A DNA stretch of 64,000 bases from Candidatus Falkowella caecavicola (GTDB taxonomy: Bacteria; Bacillota; Clostridia; Oscillospirales; Ruminococcaceae). The notes beneath the pieces are model-generated. The model searched no databases. It saw only the letters and a list, made by a program, of their open reading frames with translations, and was not told where the DNA came from. The stretch covers positions 1 through 64,000 of the forward strand of contig CAJFUK010000007.1 of the NCBI GenBank assembly GCA_904420125.1, read 5' to 3'. Of the stretch, positions 8,447 to 16,322 are shown one piece after another. Numbering within the stretch: the first letter of the stretch is position 1; each line of letters begins with the position of its first letter. A program made the position numbers and the translations under genes.

Positions 8447-9112
8447 TTAGATATTTCCTTTCCTGTGTTTTGTCATACTATTGCTTTATTTCTTTATTGC
8501 GCAACAGCAATTATTTTACCGTGAAAGGTGTCTTTTGTAAATTAGATAAAACAAAAATTTTATTTAACATATTGGAAAATACATCTATATTTTCGACAAA
8601 TTTATTTTTTAAGACCAATATTATATTGTTGATTATACCAAACGTATTTTTAACACAGGATAAAATTACAAATAAACAAAAATTTTGTATTTATAAGATC
8701 TTATTTCTTTTGATTGATGATATTTTTAGTATCTAAAGGAGAGATTATTAGAATCTATAGTAAAGATTGGTTGCCTGTAAAATTTTGTTTGAATATTTTG
8801 TGGATAATGTATAAGTTTTAAATATATGATTGCGGTTTGGAGGATTCGTGATGAAAAAGTACTATGGCTGACTGGAAGAAGATAAAAACGCTCTGGAATA
8901 CCATTTAAGACTCCTTATTATGATAAAATCCGGATCTTCTGGCGGCCCTATCCATAGCCTATAAAAAGATATACCACAAAAATTTTCTGTGGTATATCTT
9001 TTTGTATGGCAAAAACAGCCGCTGACTGTGTCAGTAGAGTTCTGAAAACTTTAGCATTGAAAAAAGAGTCATCGATTATGGACATCAATAGTTTATCATA
9101 TATAGGCCGGAA
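8447..9112. other. AT-rich intergenic stretch without a supported gene
   Basis: About 670 bp. The left 300 bp (8500-8800) are extremely AT-rich. A GGAGGA ribosome-binding site with an ATG at 8852 starts a plus-strand reading frame that stops at codon 7 (TGA at 8870), looking like the stump of a lost gene. A strong hairpin terminator follows at 8963-9003. I see no gene here. Confidence 0.6.
8963..9005. terminator. Hairpin terminator downstream of a lost or unannotated gene
   Basis: A perfect 16-bp stem (8963-8978 with 8988-9003), 9-nt loop, A-run on the left arm and T-run on the right. No intact gene precedes it on either strand. Confidence 0.75.
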
Positions 9113-9141
9113 TTGCAAATATCATAGCAATAAGATATAAT
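9113..9141 (+). promoter_or_regulatory. Promoter for the GNAT acetyltransferase
   Basis: TTGCAA (9113-9118), 17-bp spacer, TATAAT (9136-9141), 39 bases before the start codon. Confidence 0.65.
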
Positions 9142-9180
9142 ATAAACGTAAGTCTGTCAATGGAAAAGCGGGGGATATTG

Positions 9181-9624
9181 ATGGAAATCAGAAAAATGAA
9201 TATTACCGATTACGATGCTGTATATCGGCTGTGGATGTCTTGCACCGGAATGGGACTCAACAATTTGGATGATTCTCAGGAGGGGATCGCAAAATTTTTG
9301 GAGCGTAATCCTGACACTTGTTTTGTCGCATTGAACGATAACCAGCATATAATCGGTGTAATTATGGCTGGAAATGACGGACGAAGAGGATACATTTATC
9401 ATACGGCAGTTCATCCGGATTTCCGGAAACAAGGGATAGCACGAATGTTGGTGCAGAAGACCATAGACGCATTAGACCGTTGCGGAATCCATAAAGTGGC
9501 TTTAGTTGTATTTGATAAAAATACGCACGGGAATCTATTTTGGGAAAGAATGGGGTTTACGGTTCGAAAAGATTTGGTTTACAGAAATAAAGAAATTTCA
9601 GAAATGATCCGGATTGATACATAA
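9181..9624 (+). CDS. GNAT family N-acetyltransferase
   Basis: A 147-residue single-domain GNAT protein. Seen: the N-terminal IRKMNITDYDAVYRLW strand-helix, the motif-A acetyl-CoA loop VHPDFRKQGIARML near residues 77-90, and the C-terminal NLFWERMGFTVRKDLVY segment. It transfers an acetyl group from acetyl-CoA to an amine; the substrate is unknown. ATG 9181 is chosen because GCGGGGG lies just upstream; an upstream ATG at 9160 would overlap that site. It has its own promoter and precedes an SRPBCC gene by 148 bp on the same strand, with no clear terminator between them. Confidence 0.88.
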   Translation: MEIRKMNITDYDAVYRLWMSCTGMGLNNLDDSQEGIAKFLERNPDTCFVALNDNQHIIGVIMAGNDGRRGYIYHTAVHPDFRKQGIARMLVQKTIDALDRCGIHKVALVVFDKNTHGNLFWERMGFTVRKDLVYRNKEISEMIRIDT

Positions 9625-9772
9625 ATTGCCTGTATTCATTCGGTCAAGTAGCTGTGGCGGGCAAGGAACTCCGCGCGATTTTCTACGATTGCAGGAAGTG
9701 TTATAAAAAATTGCGGAAGACAAACGAAAGGCAAGCCCAAAGCAACAATCTAAATCTGGAGAGGTACTGAAA

Positions 9773-10165
9773 ATGGCAACTTCAAATATAAAGGACACGA
9801 TCCAATGTGATATTCATACATTATGGGCAATTGTTACGGCAGTTGACAATTATACATGGCGCAGTGACTTAAGTAAAACGAAAGTTTTGAACGAAAAGCA
9901 ATTTATTGAATATACAAAAAAGGATTATCCAACCACTTTTACAGTTACGATGATAGAGCCATTTAAACGTTGGGAATTTGATATGGAAAACAGCCGTATC
10001 AAGGGACATTGGATTGGTATTTTCACGCAGAAAGACCAAGAAACAGAAATAGATTTTACCGAAACGGTGATGGCAAAAAAATTCTTTTTGAGACCATTTG
10101 TAAAATCTTATTTACGAAAACAACAGGCACAATTCGTTTCCGATTTAAAAAAGGCATTGTTGTGA
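9773..10165 (+). CDS. SRPBCC (START/Bet v1-fold) family protein
   Basis: A 130-residue protein of the polyketide cyclase/dehydrase-like SRPBCC superfamily. Seen: DTIQCDIHTLWAIVTAVDNYTWRSDL, the opening helix-grip with a Trp-rich loop, then alternating strands ending in ETEIDFTETVMAKKF and a long C-terminal helix. Members bind hydrophobic ligands in a deep cavity; the ligand here is unknown. The ribosome-binding site GGAGAGG is 8 bases upstream. An open but startless run just before it (to 9770) ends at its ribosome-binding site and may be a remnant of another gene. Confidence 0.75.
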   Translation: MATSNIKDTIQCDIHTLWAIVTAVDNYTWRSDLSKTKVLNEKQFIEYTKKDYPTTFTVTMIEPFKRWEFDMENSRIKGHWIGIFTQKDQETEIDFTETVMAKKFFLRPFVKSYLRKQQAQFVSDLKKALL

Positions 10166-10595
10166 TAAATCTCAGTCGGGAAAAGAGAGCGGCTTATCCT
10201 GGAGCGGGTACCGAAGTCAGAGGAAATAACACCTTGAATCGGACAGGCTTTATGATATATGGAAAAATTATCTGCTGTGATAGATGAACATATGATATAG
10301 ACTGTGTTTGGGACCGCTGCGGTAAGGCATGGGCTGACGAATACAAATTATGATTTTGCCGAGGATTTAACAAAACTGCGGAACGGCCAATCCAAGTTCA
10401 TCGGGGATCAGCCAGGAAAGTCGGGCCGGTTAGAAGGTTAAAGCAAGCTACCAATTTTTGCGGATGTCAGACAGTATATGTTATGGCAATAGATATCAGT
10501 ATCCATGAATTCTACCCTGGTAAAAAACTCGCTGCCTGGTGCATGTTCTTAGCAGAAACTCCTTTGGGAATCGATTAAAATTCGCCTTTGGTTTA
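10166..10595. other. Gene-free stretch, possibly decayed coding sequence
   Basis: About 430 bp between convergent genes. Short open runs exist on the plus strand but none has a start with a ribosome-binding site, and none gives a recognisable protein. I see no terminator hairpin. Probably degraded DNA. Confidence 0.5.
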
Positions 10596-11738
10596 TCAAA
10601 TAGAACGATCAGCAAGGACCAAAAATTCTACGGCCCAGTAAGTCAGGTCGCAAAGCAATGCTTTTTTATTTTTATAATCGGATTCCAGTCTGACATCGGT
10701 ATACGCTGTCGGATACTCAATGTATTTAGGTGAGTACCGTTTATTATGTGGCTGGCCGAAGTTCATTCTGAGAACACCGTCTTTATCAATTGCTTCTTTT
10801 ACGTTTGCCACCGATTCACGAATAACCTCAACACTTTCGCCTACGCCCATCATGGCTATCTCGGTCAGCAGACGGCGGTATGTAATCGAATCGATCAGAT
10901 CCGGATGGAAGGCCCTGATTGGGCGTACCAGTGCAAAGCAGGGCGCTACGTATTTCCCGTTGATCCGGACATGTATGTTGTTGCCTGGTTGCATGATGGC
11001 GTTGATGTGATTGAAGGAGGCTGCGAGCATCTGGATGTTCTCGTCGGTACGCCAACTCTGCGTATACGCCAGCATGGCAACTGTATAGATATTGGGGAAA
11101 TACTCATCCGCTTCAATATAAGGATAATTATACTTACGCTTCGCATTTGCGTTGAACCTGGTTACGTCATCAAGCGAGGAAATTTCATGTACACGTTGGA
11201 ATCCTTTGAGGGAAGTCTGCTGAAAAGCTTTCAGATCCTCATAGTCATCACCGTAACCGAGCATGGCCTCCATGGTGTAGATGAGAGCCATCAGACAGTT
11301 TCCGTTATTCAGCCCTTTAAACCTGCTTTCATATCGAGGAATCTCCGGTGGAATATAAGAGAACTCTTTGCGCAGCGTCTCTTGGTCCCGCATGGCAGCT
11401 ACGAAGCCTTTCACAAAAATATGAGTCTTAGGGATCCGGTAGTACGAAAGCAATCTTGCAGCGCATTCTCCGTCCTCTAACGGCGTGCGATGGAGAACCG
11501 TTCCGCGCCAGTGATCCCAGCTGTGCATACCGGTTCCGATATATCCACCTGGTTTTACATAGGTTGCCAGGGACTGAAATAGAGGTAACGCATAGATCTG
11601 CTCAAGCAGCTTTTCTTCATCGCTCTCGGACAGATCATTAAGAATTTCCTTGCGAAGACGGTACTGAATCACCGGCCCGGCATTTTCTAAAAGAAAGTCA
11701 ATCGATTTTGAAATATATGGGTGCAACAATTTTTTCAT
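10596..11738 (-). CDS. Hypothetical protein, possibly an alpha/alpha-toroid (prenyltransferase-like) fold
   Basis: A 380-residue soluble protein that I do not recognise. It has no signal peptide or membrane segment. It opens with SIDFLLENAGPVIQYRLRKEIL, and later contains segments such as GMHSWDHWRGTV, LNNGNCLMALIYTMEAMLG, YFPNIYTVAMLAYTQSWRT and TYWAVEFLVLADRSI. Repeated helix pairs with aromatic and Gly turns resemble squalene-cyclase/prenyltransferase-type toroids, but this is only an impression. GGAGAACAGGG lies before the ATG, so it looks expressed. It is in the sparse accessory region with decayed sequence on both sides, which suggests acquisition by transfer, though base composition is not obviously foreign. 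Confidence 0.65.
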   Translation of the reverse strand: MKKLLHPYISKSIDFLLENAGPVIQYRLRKEILNDLSESDEEKLLEQIYALPLFQSLATYVKPGGYIGTGMHSWDHWRGTVLHRTPLEDGECAARLLSYYRIPKTHIFVKGFVAAMRDQETLRKEFSYIPPEIPRYESRFKGLNNGNCLMALIYTMEAMLGYGDDYEDLKAFQQTSLKGFQRVHEISSLDDVTRFNANAKRKYNYPYIEADEYFPNIYTVAMLAYTQSWRTDENIQMLAASFNHINAIMQPGNNIHVRINGKYVAPCFALVRPIRAFHPDLIDSITYRRLLTEIAMMGVGESVEVIRESVANVKEAIDKDGVLRMNFGQPHNKRYSPKYIEYPTAYTDVRLESDYKNKKALLCDLTYWAVEFLVLADRSI

Positions 11739-11896
11739 CCCTGTTCTCCTGTATGATTACCGAAAAATATCCACGAATGGTGTTTTTATTATAGCATACA
11801 GATTGTGATTGATCAAGTTGTTATGGATCAAGAAAGCAGCGAGTGTCGCGTTTATCTGGACCAATATAAATTCCGGAGCATCAAACCCACTATAGG

Positions 11897-11950
11897 CAGA
11901 AACGGAGCAACTGGAAAATTGTTTTTCCAGTTGCTCCGTTTCTGTTTTTT
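11897..11950 (+). terminator. Strong plus-strand hairpin terminator with no gene before it
   Basis: A perfect 22-bp stem (11897-11918 with 11923-11944), a 4-nt loop and six T residues. The nearest upstream plus-strand gene ends at 10165, and the gene between is on the other strand. It could end an unannotated small RNA or be a relic. Confidence 0.65.
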
Positions 11951-12026
11951 CGCTAAGAACATCACACCATGCAGGCGGATATTGATTCGATCCGGTCAGA
12001 TTTAAGAATTTTCGTTCCTCAAACAA

Positions 12027-12755
12027 TCAAATAATCTGTAAAGACAGAAGAAGTAATACTACACCCGCATCTGCAACAAAGAAGAAAATGATGCGGATAA
12101 TTGCTAATGTTTCTGTAGGAGGTTCCACCGTTTTCGGTGTTTTTCTGGCAAATAAACGATAAATAAGCTGGGGACGGATCAGAAAAAAGACGCCGAGCAA
12201 CAATAAACCAAACCCAATGATCTGATTGGTACGGCTTTCCTGCGTACTAGGAGAAAATGTAATCACTGGAAGGGTAGGACGCAGTACATCCCGCATTACA
12301 GCAATATCCGTATCAGTCGTTTTTTCATCCGCGCTGTAACTGCCGTATAAAACTTCGGTTCCGTCTTCCATAATCCGATACCATTCGTCTTCTTTTAAAA
12401 CCAGTTCCGCCCAGTCTCCCATTTTGCGTATAGAGATAGAAGCATATCCTCCGGAAGGGCTTTCAGACTGAATCAGAAAACCGCCGCTGTTGGCAGAATA
12501 GGAAATGGATGCATGGTACTGCTGGCCATTGATATCAACGGTATAATGGTTATCCTGATCAGCCAGCCTGGAAATCGTAATCACATGATTTTCCTGATCA
12601 CTGTATTGATAGATCCCCTTATCATCCTGAATATCTGATGCGGTATACCGCACGCCGTCATATGTAAAAGAAATATTTTCAGCCGTTTGTCCGCAGCTGC
12701 TGAAAATAAACAGGCAACAGAGCAGCATGACAACCATATAAAATCTTTTTGACAT
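12027..12755 (-). CDS. Lipoprotein with C-terminal membrane segments (DUF6199-like)
   Basis: A 242-residue envelope protein. The N-terminus MSKRFYMVVMLLCCLFIF followed by SSCG is a lipoprotein signal peptide, with Cys21 as the likely lipidated residue. Residues 25-160 are extracytoplasmic beta-rich sequence. The C-terminus has two hydrophobic segments (IIGFGLLLLGVFFLI and IIRIIFFFVADAGVVLLLL) separated by RPQLIYRLFARKTPK, a pattern seen in DUF6199 proteins. Function is unknown. The start has a GGAGGAGAAG ribosome-binding site. It is divergent from maf. Confidence 0.7.
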   Translation of the reverse strand: MSKRFYMVVMLLCCLFIFSSCGQTAENISFTYDGVRYTASDIQDDKGIYQYSDQENHVITISRLADQDNHYTVDINGQQYHASISYSANSGGFLIQSESPSGGYASISIRKMGDWAELVLKEDEWYRIMEDGTEVLYGSYSADEKTTDTDIAVMRDVLRPTLPVITFSPSTQESRTNQIIGFGLLLLGVFFLIRPQLIYRLFARKTPKTVEPPTETLAIIRIIFFFVADAGVVLLLLSLQII

Positions 12756-12854
12756 TTTCTTCTCCTCCAGTTACACTATAGATAGCTCGACCTTATCAGT
12801 ATAGCATAGTCTATTCAAACATACAAGATTATAAATGAGGAAGGATCCGGTTAT

Positions 12855-13406
12855 ATGTTAATTTTGGCAAGCGCATCTCCAAGGCGAAAAGAGTTATTAT
12901 CGCAGATAGGGCTTTCTTTTACGGTCCACCCTGCGCGGGGAAAAGAGATTCTTTGCCCAGAATGGGAACCGGCGCAGGCGGCTGAACAGTTGGCTATACA
13001 GAAAGCGGAAGAGGTGGCACCATTCTATCCGGCAGATACTGTTATCGGCGCGGATACGCTGGTAGCATGGAATCATGTGATTCTGGGTAAGCCTGCTGAT
13101 GCCGCGGATGCCAGGCGAATGCTGGAAATGCTTTCAGGACAACGGCATCATGTTTATACCGGCGTCTGTATCATCCAGGGAACGAAGAAAAAAAGTTTTG
13201 TGGAATCGACACAGGTGACATTTTATCCTTATGGGAAGGAGACGATCGAATGGTATCTGAAAACAGGAGAGCCGTTCGATAAAGCCGGCGCTTATGGGAT
13301 ACAGGGAAAAGGCACAGTATTGGTGGAGAAAATAAATGGGGACTACAACACAGTCGTTGGCCTGCCTGTCGCCCGGTTATGGAGAGAACTGACGGCATTT
13401 TTATAA
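12855..13406 (+). CDS. maf: Maf family nucleoside triphosphate pyrophosphatase
   Basis: A 183-residue cytoplasmic enzyme of normal Maf length. Seen: ILASASPRRKELLSQIG at the N-terminus, the GADTLV metal-binding Asp motif near residue 72, GKPADAADARRMLEMLSGQRH, and GAYGIQGKG with the conserved Lys near residue 150, then NGDYNTVVGLP. Maf proteins hydrolyse non-canonical or canonical NTPs to NMP and pyrophosphate, removing damaged nucleotides and, in Bacillus, affecting septation. The start has GAGGAAGG upstream. Here it is separate from the usual mreBCD neighbours. Confidence 0.93.
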   Translation: MLILASASPRRKELLSQIGLSFTVHPARGKEILCPEWEPAQAAEQLAIQKAEEVAPFYPADTVIGADTLVAWNHVILGKPADAADARRMLEMLSGQRHHVYTGVCIIQGTKKKSFVESTQVTFYPYGKETIEWYLKTGEPFDKAGAYGIQGKGTVLVEKINGDYNTVVGLPVARLWRELTAFL

Positions 13407-13464
13407 GATAGCCGGTAAACAGCACATTGGGCGACTGGATTTTCCAGCAGGGGAGCTGGAGCGA

Positions 13465-14970
13465 TCAGTCGCCGGCTGATTCTTCTGTTTCCCATTCCAG
13501 ACAACGAGAGACAGCCTGTCGCCATTTTTTCAGCAGTCGGTTCCTTTGATCATCCTGCATAGCCGGGGAGCAGAGGGTATCCGGCTGCCGCCGGTCGTTC
13601 AGGTCGGCCAGATCTTTCCAATATCCGACGGCAAGCCCCGCAAGATAAGCCGCTCCCAGCGCCGTCGTCTCCTGAATAGCAGGACGGACGACCGGGCGGT
13701 TGATGATATCGGCCTGAAATTGCACGAGGAACAGATCTCTTGCCGCACCTCCATCCGCTTTCAGTTGTGAAAGATGCAGGCCGGTGTCTGCTTCCAATGC
13801 GCAGAGCAGATCGTAGGTCTGATAAGCAATGGACTCTTCCGCAGCGCGGATAATATGGGCACGTTTAGTTCCACGCGTGATCCCGAAGATTCCGCCGCGT
13901 GCATACATATCCCAATGCGGCGCGCCCAGTCCGGTAAAGGCCGGTACAATATAAACGCCACCGTTGTCTGGCACCGACTGTGCATAATATTCCACATCTT
14001 TGGCTTCAACAATAAACCGCATCTCATCCCGCAGCCATTGTACGACCGCACCGGCTGTAAACACGCTCCCTTCCAGTGCGTAACACAAATGATCCTTAAG
14101 GCCGATCCCTATTGTGGTCAGTAATCCATGTTCGCTCCGATGCATCTGCTTTCCCGTATTCATCAGCAGAAAGCACCCGGTACCATAGGTATTCTTCGCT
14201 TCCCCCGGTTCAAAACAGGTTTGACCGAACAAAGCGGCCTGTTGATCACCGGCGACCCCCGTGATTGGAATATCTTTCCCGGAAATGGAAGCATAGCCGT
14301 AAAATTCACTGCTGCTACGTACTTCCGGCAGCATGGCGAGAGGAATATGAAGAGCCTCGCAGATTTTTGAATCCCATTTTAGCGTATGAAGATTAAAAAG
14401 CATGGTACGGGAAGCGTTTGTATAGTCGGTTGCATGTACTTTCCCGCCGGTCAGCTGCCAGATCAGCCAGGAATCGACTGTGCCGAACAGCAGATCTCCC
14501 TGTTCAGCCTGTTTCCGTGCGGCAGGCACGTGATCCAGGATCCACTGAATTTTTGCGGCCGAAAAATAGGCATCCGGCAACAGTCCGGTGGCTTCCTGTA
14601 TATAACCGGCCAGAGAAGATCTGCGCAATTTGGTACAGATGTCAGCTGTTCTTCTGCACTGCCATACAATCGCCGGATAGACCGGCTTGCCGGTATGACG
14701 GTTCCAAACAATCGTCGTTTCCCTTTGATTGGTGATACCAATACCGGCAATTTCTGAAGGATCCACGTTGCTGCGCAAAAGAAGGTCGGTTAAAACGCCG
14801 TACTGGGAGGCATAGATATCAATCGGGTCTTGTTCAACCCAGCCGGCCTGGGGATAGGTTTGTGGAATCTCTTTTTGCGAACATCCGATCATTTGCTGTT
14901 CCTGATTAAAAAGAATGGCACGCGAACTGGTGGTTCCCTGGTCTAAAGCAAGGATATATTTTCTTTTCAT
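13465..14970 (-). CDS. glpK: Glycerol kinase
   Basis: A 501-residue FGGY-family kinase of normal length. It phosphorylates glycerol with ATP to sn-glycerol 3-phosphate in the cytoplasm. Seen: the phosphate-1 loop [14 protein letters not shown] at the start, [14 protein letters not shown] near residue 80, the FGGY signature region ([16 protein letters not shown]), and [19 protein letters not shown] near the C-terminus. No glpF, glpD or glpP is beside it, so uptake and oxidation genes must be elsewhere. It is convergent with maf and divergent from the uxu operon, with 277 bp between the two start regions. Confidence 0.95.
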   Translation of the reverse strand: MKRKYILALDQGTTSSRAILFNQEQQMIGCSQKEIPQTYPQAGWVEQDPIDIYASQYGVLTDLLLRSNVDPSEIAGIGITNQRETTIVWNRHTGKPVYPAIVWQCRRTADICTKLRRSSLAGYIQEATGLLPDAYFSAAKIQWILDHVPAARKQAEQGDLLFGTVDSWLIWQLTGGKVHATDYTNASRTMLFNLHTLKWDSKICEALHIPLAMLPEVRSSSEFYGYASISGKDIPITGVAGDQQAALFGQTCFEPGEAKNTYGTGCFLLMNTGKQMHRSEHGLLTTIGIGLKDHLCYALEGSVFTAGAVVQWLRDEMRFIVEAKDVEYYAQSVPDNGGVYIVPAFTGLGAPHWDMYARGGIFGITRGTKRAHIIRAAEESIAYQTYDLLCALEADTGLHLSQLKADGGAARDLFLVQFQADIINRPVVRPAIQETTALGAAYLAGLAVGYWKDLADLNDRRQPDTLCSPAMQDDQRNRLLKKWRQAVSRCLEWETEESAGD

Positions 14971-15154
14971 ACACTGCCCTCTCTTCGTGTTTTTAATTTT
15001 CCGTTTTGCGGTAAACAGCGCCTATAACGCCGAAACCCGGTTTTTGTTTCATCATAGCACAAAAGCATGGGAACAGCAAGGAAAGAATGGGGATATCTGA
15101 CCGTCGATCCTGAATAAATCTGTAAATTTTCTTTTCTTTTTTCACCGGGTATGC

Positions 15155-15196
15155 TATAATATTTCCGGCAGTACAGATCAAAACACCTTTGATCTG
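15155..15196 (+). promoter_or_regulatory. Extended -10 promoter and inverted repeat ahead of uxuA
   Basis: TATAAT at 15155-15160 is preceded by TGC (extended -10 form), with a weak -35. A perfect 9-bp inverted repeat (15174-15182 and 15188-15196, 5-nt loop) begins about 13 bases after the -10, at the likely transcript start. It fits an operator for a hexuronate-responsive repressor or a 5' stabilising stem; it lacks a T-run, so it is not a terminator. Confidence 0.5.
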
Positions 15197-15247
15197 TTGG
15201 AGTGATTTGAAGGGATTCCTATTTTGGAACAAACGGAGGAATTGGAC

Positions 15248-16321
15248 ATGAAAATGACATTGCGCTGGTTCGGAGAGTCTTATGACAGCGTTTCTTTAGC
15301 CCAGATCCGGCAGATACCCGGCGTACAGGGCGTAATTACTACTTTATACGACATGCAGGCCGGGGAAGACTGGGATGCTGCACGGATTGCTGCAATGAAG
15401 CAGACCGTGGAAGCAAGCGGCCTGGAAGTGTCCGGTATTGAGAGCGTCAATATTCACGATGCGATTAAAGCCGGTCTGCCGGAAAGGGATCAATACATCG
15501 AAAATTATATCAGCACGCTGGAAAAACTGGGGCAACAGGGGATTCAGCTGGTTTGTTATAATTTTATGCCGGTATTTGACTGGACCCGTTCCGATTTGGC
15601 AAAGGTACGGTCGGATGGTTCCACGGTACTTTTCTACGATCAGACGGAAATTGACAAAATTAATCCGGAAACCATGTTCAGTCAGATTGATTCAAAATCC
15701 AATGGATTTATGCTGCCGGGCTGGGAGCCGGAGCGTATGGCAAAAATTCGTGAGCTTTTTGCAATTTATCAGCATGTTGATGCGGAGAAACTCTTTGAAA
15801 ACCTTGTGTATTTTTTGAAAGCGATTATGCCTGTTTGTGAAAAATATGAGATCCGTATGGCCATTCATCCGGATGATCCTGCCTGGAGCGTTTTCGGTCT
15901 GCCCAGGATTATTACCAGCAAAGAGAGTTTGCTGCGGATGATCCATGCAGTAGACCACCCATGCAATGGCGTTACGCTTTGTACCGGATCTTTGGGATCC
16001 AACCCTGAAAATGACATTCCGGATACAATCCGGTCCCTGAAAGGACGGATTCACTTTGCACATGTGCGGAATCTGAAATATCATCGTCCCGGTTGTTTTG
16101 AAGAAGCAGCGCATTTGTCTAGAGACGGATCGATGGATATGTATGCCATTATGAAGGCGTTGTACGATATTGGATTTGACGGCCCGATTCGTCCGGACCA
16201 CGGCCGGATGATCTGGGGAGAAAAGGCCATGCCGGGATATGGATTGTATGATCGCGCTCTGGGCGCCGCGTATTTAAACGGACTTTGGGAGGCCATTGAA
16301 AAAGGAGAGGCGGGGAAATAA
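15248..16321 (+). CDS. uxuA: Mannonate dehydratase
   Basis: A 357-residue cytoplasmic enzyme converting D-mannonate to 2-keto-3-deoxy-gluconate in hexuronate breakdown. Seen: MTLRWFGESYDSVSLAQIRQ at the start, the SGIESVNIHDAIKAG loop, HPDDPAWSVFGLPRI near residue 205, LCTGSLGSNPENDI, HFAHVRNLKY and PIRPDHGRMIWGE with metal-binding His/Asp at the end. ATG 15248 has GGAGGAATT upstream. The stop codon is followed at once by uxuB with one base between, so the two are translationally coupled. Glucuronate or galacturonate isomerase and KDG kinase/aldolase genes are not in the window. Confidence 0.95.
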   Translation: MKMTLRWFGESYDSVSLAQIRQIPGVQGVITTLYDMQAGEDWDAARIAAMKQTVEASGLEVSGIESVNIHDAIKAGLPERDQYIENYISTLEKLGQQGIQLVCYNFMPVFDWTRSDLAKVRSDGSTVLFYDQTEIDKINPETMFSQIDSKSNGFMLPGWEPERMAKIRELFAIYQHVDAEKLFENLVYFLKAIMPVCEKYEIRMAIHPDDPAWSVFGLPRIITSKESLLRMIHAVDHPCNGVTLCTGSLGSNPENDIPDTIRSLKGRIHFAHVRNLKYHRPGCFEEAAHLSRDGSMDMYAIMKALYDIGFDGPIRPDHGRMIWGEKAMPGYGLYDRALGAAYLNGLWEAIEKGEAGK

Positions 16322-16322
16322 A

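Noticed and set aside
8320..8736. 138-codon plus-strand frame
   Set aside because: It is antisense to the DUF6514 gene and continues in very AT-rich DNA; no ribosome-binding site and no coherent protein pattern.
9641..9770. Open plus-strand run ending at the ribosome-binding site of the SRPBCC gene
   Set aside because: No start codon with a site and no recognised family; at best the remnant of a lost gene.
10746..11480. 244-codon plus-strand frame antisense to the orphan protein
   Set aside because: No ribosome-binding site and a composition typical of a shadow frame; the minus strand has the better start and protein character.
11805..12005. 66-codon plus-strand frame across the 22-bp hairpin
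   Set aside because: The frame crosses a perfect terminator hairpin and lacks a ribosome-binding site.
13406..13480. Inverted repeat between maf and glpK as terminator
   Set aside because: The arms are far apart and imperfect, there is no T-run, and one arm includes the end of glpK; not strong enough to call.
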